A DNA stretch of 64,000 nt. Source: Chthonomonadales bacterium (GTDB lineage: Bacteria > Armatimonadota > Chthonomonadetes > Chthonomonadales > CAJBBX01). The notes under the pieces are model-generated. The model was not told where the DNA came from, did not search any database, and saw nothing but the letters and a program-made list of their open reading frames with translations. The stretch is taken from the NCBI GenBank assembly GCA_027459625.1, contig DAIDHP010000015.1, positions 1-64,000 on the forward strand, written 5' to 3'. Positions 63,601-64,000 of this stretch are shown here, piece after piece. The first letter of the stretch is position 1; each line of letters begins with the position of its first letter. The position numbers and the translations under genes are program-made.

Positions 63601-64000
63601 ATTCGACGGCATCCTGTCGCATCGGGGTGGCTCCTGGCTTCAGCTCTATTTTCGCTTTTTGAGCTCCGAAGGCATAGACCTGAGTCCACTTGGCTATCTC
63701 TTGATCGCTCCAAGCGAAGATAGGCTCCCCTTGGTTGTCGTTCGCCTCGGTCATCCGCTGCACATAGTCGTTCCAATCCATCCAGCGTCCGCTGGATCGC
63801 CAATAAAGGTTCTCGAACGCGGGAGCCGTGAGGCTCACTAGAATTCCCCCTTGACGCATCCAAGCCGTCAAAGGTCCCACCGCCTGAGCGGGAAAATTCC
63901 GCATATCCGCAGCGAAATAGCGCAGTCCCGGGTAGGTGAAAGTTCCAGGAGAGGTCAGTTCCTCACTTGTCAGAACTAAGGAGGCGAAACCCGCTTTCGA
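60674..64000 (-). CDS. Clan GH-A-like glycosidase, 5' end outside window
   Basis: The frame is open from the window end: 32 codons precede the first ATG at 63904 and read as coding (TFTYPGLRYFAAD), so the gene starts beyond 64000. The visible 1108 residues contain a GATase-like beta-galactosidase-type region (GPLTAWMRQGGILVSLT), then a beta-sandwich and a TIM barrel from about WHPVSCDYWPHYLGGIPGG. Catalytic candidates are YDIAWEPSYY (acid/base) and VIWMEFGLPIYP (nucleophile). Likely a GH5/GH42-related enzyme of the same utilisation locus as the GH35 gene, on the same strand and 175 nt upstream. Exact family uncertain. Confidence 0.83.
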   Translation of the reverse strand, partial: SKAGFASLVLTSEELTSPGTFTYPGLRYFAADMRNFPAQAVGPLTAWMRQGGILVSLTAPAFENLYWRSSGRWMDWNDYVQRMTEANDNQGEPIFAWSDQEIAKWTQVYAFGAQKAKIELKPGATPMRQDAVEFIVPHFNSGWWSANRQFSKVPTSPGKELTCFWAKGDNHTSAMSIEWTEKDGSRWIAVVSLTPSWRFYALPPSAFLYWADNPSKGRGGPGDSVHLDDVDQIHFGLSGSHTPQVLMEPETHHIWLTAPRMETAPPGALAHATIPQCPDLEAVSPGYKLHLIKDATLCKPTALGEAWGLPRRRLSVFPSLGANERPKGDGFNRDRWWRWAPLTSMLDKTGRDRGAPLSVIISGMLPLPRSAWISLGLTRISDLGRSEIQQALTDTMKRLASYPVFYEAGASSFMYRPGETLRVGANLTSFASSTLPVSVLFTVTNHSRKVLSAVMSAKVSPHEMRTVRGTLHSLPEGDYQLTAVLECGGETVDRITQSLLVRPRLSTPPSPKNIVVRKGNGLYLDGKPWHPVSCDYWPHYLGGIPGGAYSLSFLDPTLYEPSVVEADLTQMEKWGFKAIAGVGADAPFGNGADKPLLRDLDDFLWRCQEHHIKVFLYVPGLDPRSRNDAMAKEIIRYVRNNPAIAGYDIAWEPSYYNLRQGYDSHWREWLREEYGDLENAQKVFGYPLPKNAQGEVVSPSDRQCMTNGPWHDMTAAYFSFMNWQLGVEYRRSYVLIKSLDPIHLIGFRGSVVADPQGFLPVAQPAVLHFMDWAGPEGYYEPFYGHLTAWPLISGCGLVTRMLSFLSGGKPVIWMEFGLPIYPNGTTWKDSMIWIKPERYEYQVKEGRQFWTMMTQSGAWGDFIWWYPGGFRVGENSDCGLVDPDNAPRPVASVAREFVPKFDASEHFTANRTLLFKPENDIGGWVGEFDRLRDRYAAILETGHHVSVRTMGVGTTSADCPLIDPAGRLWSGEGPLRFLDSIFEEVRIRAGDGPWQTVDLPTDPKPVTLTLQGAGPIEIKAHVGNIAEAKWLAKNPSGSNSGRVLLSISGDVHAISPLEKDTGFQGSGSFGAVRFNAVASGVPLHLQLQIEAENRAKFGDILDLIIKER

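Overview
The window looks like chromosomal DNA of a diderm, saccharolytic, free-living bacterium, most likely an Armatimonadota relative. The best hint is the type IV pseudopilin at the left edge, whose N-terminus ([20 protein letters not shown] followed by [13 protein letters not shown]) is the form common in Armatimonadota and Planctomycetes. Two small outer-membrane beta-barrels ending in Phe, Tat/Sec-exported glycosidases and lipoproteins support a two-membrane envelope. The phylum call is inference. Base composition is moderate in GC, apart from a clearly AT-rich stretch around 53.9-55.5 kb. TTG start codons with good Shine-Dalgarno sites are frequent.

Left part (1-18 kb, mostly minus strand): a broken prepilin-like gene under a near-perfect promoter; a partial Complex I operon nuoI-J-K-L-M-N (no nuoA-H here); hybrid cluster protein Hcp with an Rrf2/NsrR-type regulator and a palindromic operator; tRNA-Leu(UAA); a zinc-ribbon protein with an orphan LolD/MacB-type ATPase; and an operon-like run of one GT2 and three GT4 glycosyltransferases followed by a Trm112-like protein, AroQ and an M24 aminopeptidase. 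A small cytochrome c lies upstream.

Middle part (18-35 kb, mostly plus strand): the translation cluster rpmE - DUF1385 - prfA - prmC; a CAP-domain secreted protein; an ABC ATPase with a CPBP protease; a TPR lipoprotein; prs with a long leader holding a terminator-like hairpin; an outer-membrane barrel; an RRM RNA-binding protein; the division module ftsE-ftsX-M23 peptidase; a STAS protein; and glycogen phosphorylase.

Right part (35-64 kb): polysaccharide breakdown dominates, with a GH5-like secreted enzyme, a GH106-like protein, a 1025-residue secreted protein of unknown type, a GH35 beta-galactosidase and a further clan-A-like glycosidase cut by the window end. Between them lie a decaying operon (NifX-like protein, two DUF5320 proteins, MinD-like ATPase), a PLD-type nuclease, two tandem ammonium transporters sharing a conserved leader element, a second barrel, an isochorismatase-family hydrolase, an AT-rich beta-propeller gene and a broken RHS gene.

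The most noteworthy items beyond ordinary annotation are: the conserved ~54-nt leader in front of both amt genes (candidate cis-regulatory RNA); a dispersed ~85-bp palindromic repeat family; the prs leader; an RRM gene whose start-codon region is duplicated as a hairpin in its own leader; and several genes caught in decay (in-frame amber codons, frameshifts, a lost start codon). TAG is a normal stop here (it ends nuoJ, nuoK, nuoM and others, and RF1 is encoded), so the in-frame ambers point to decay rather than recoding.
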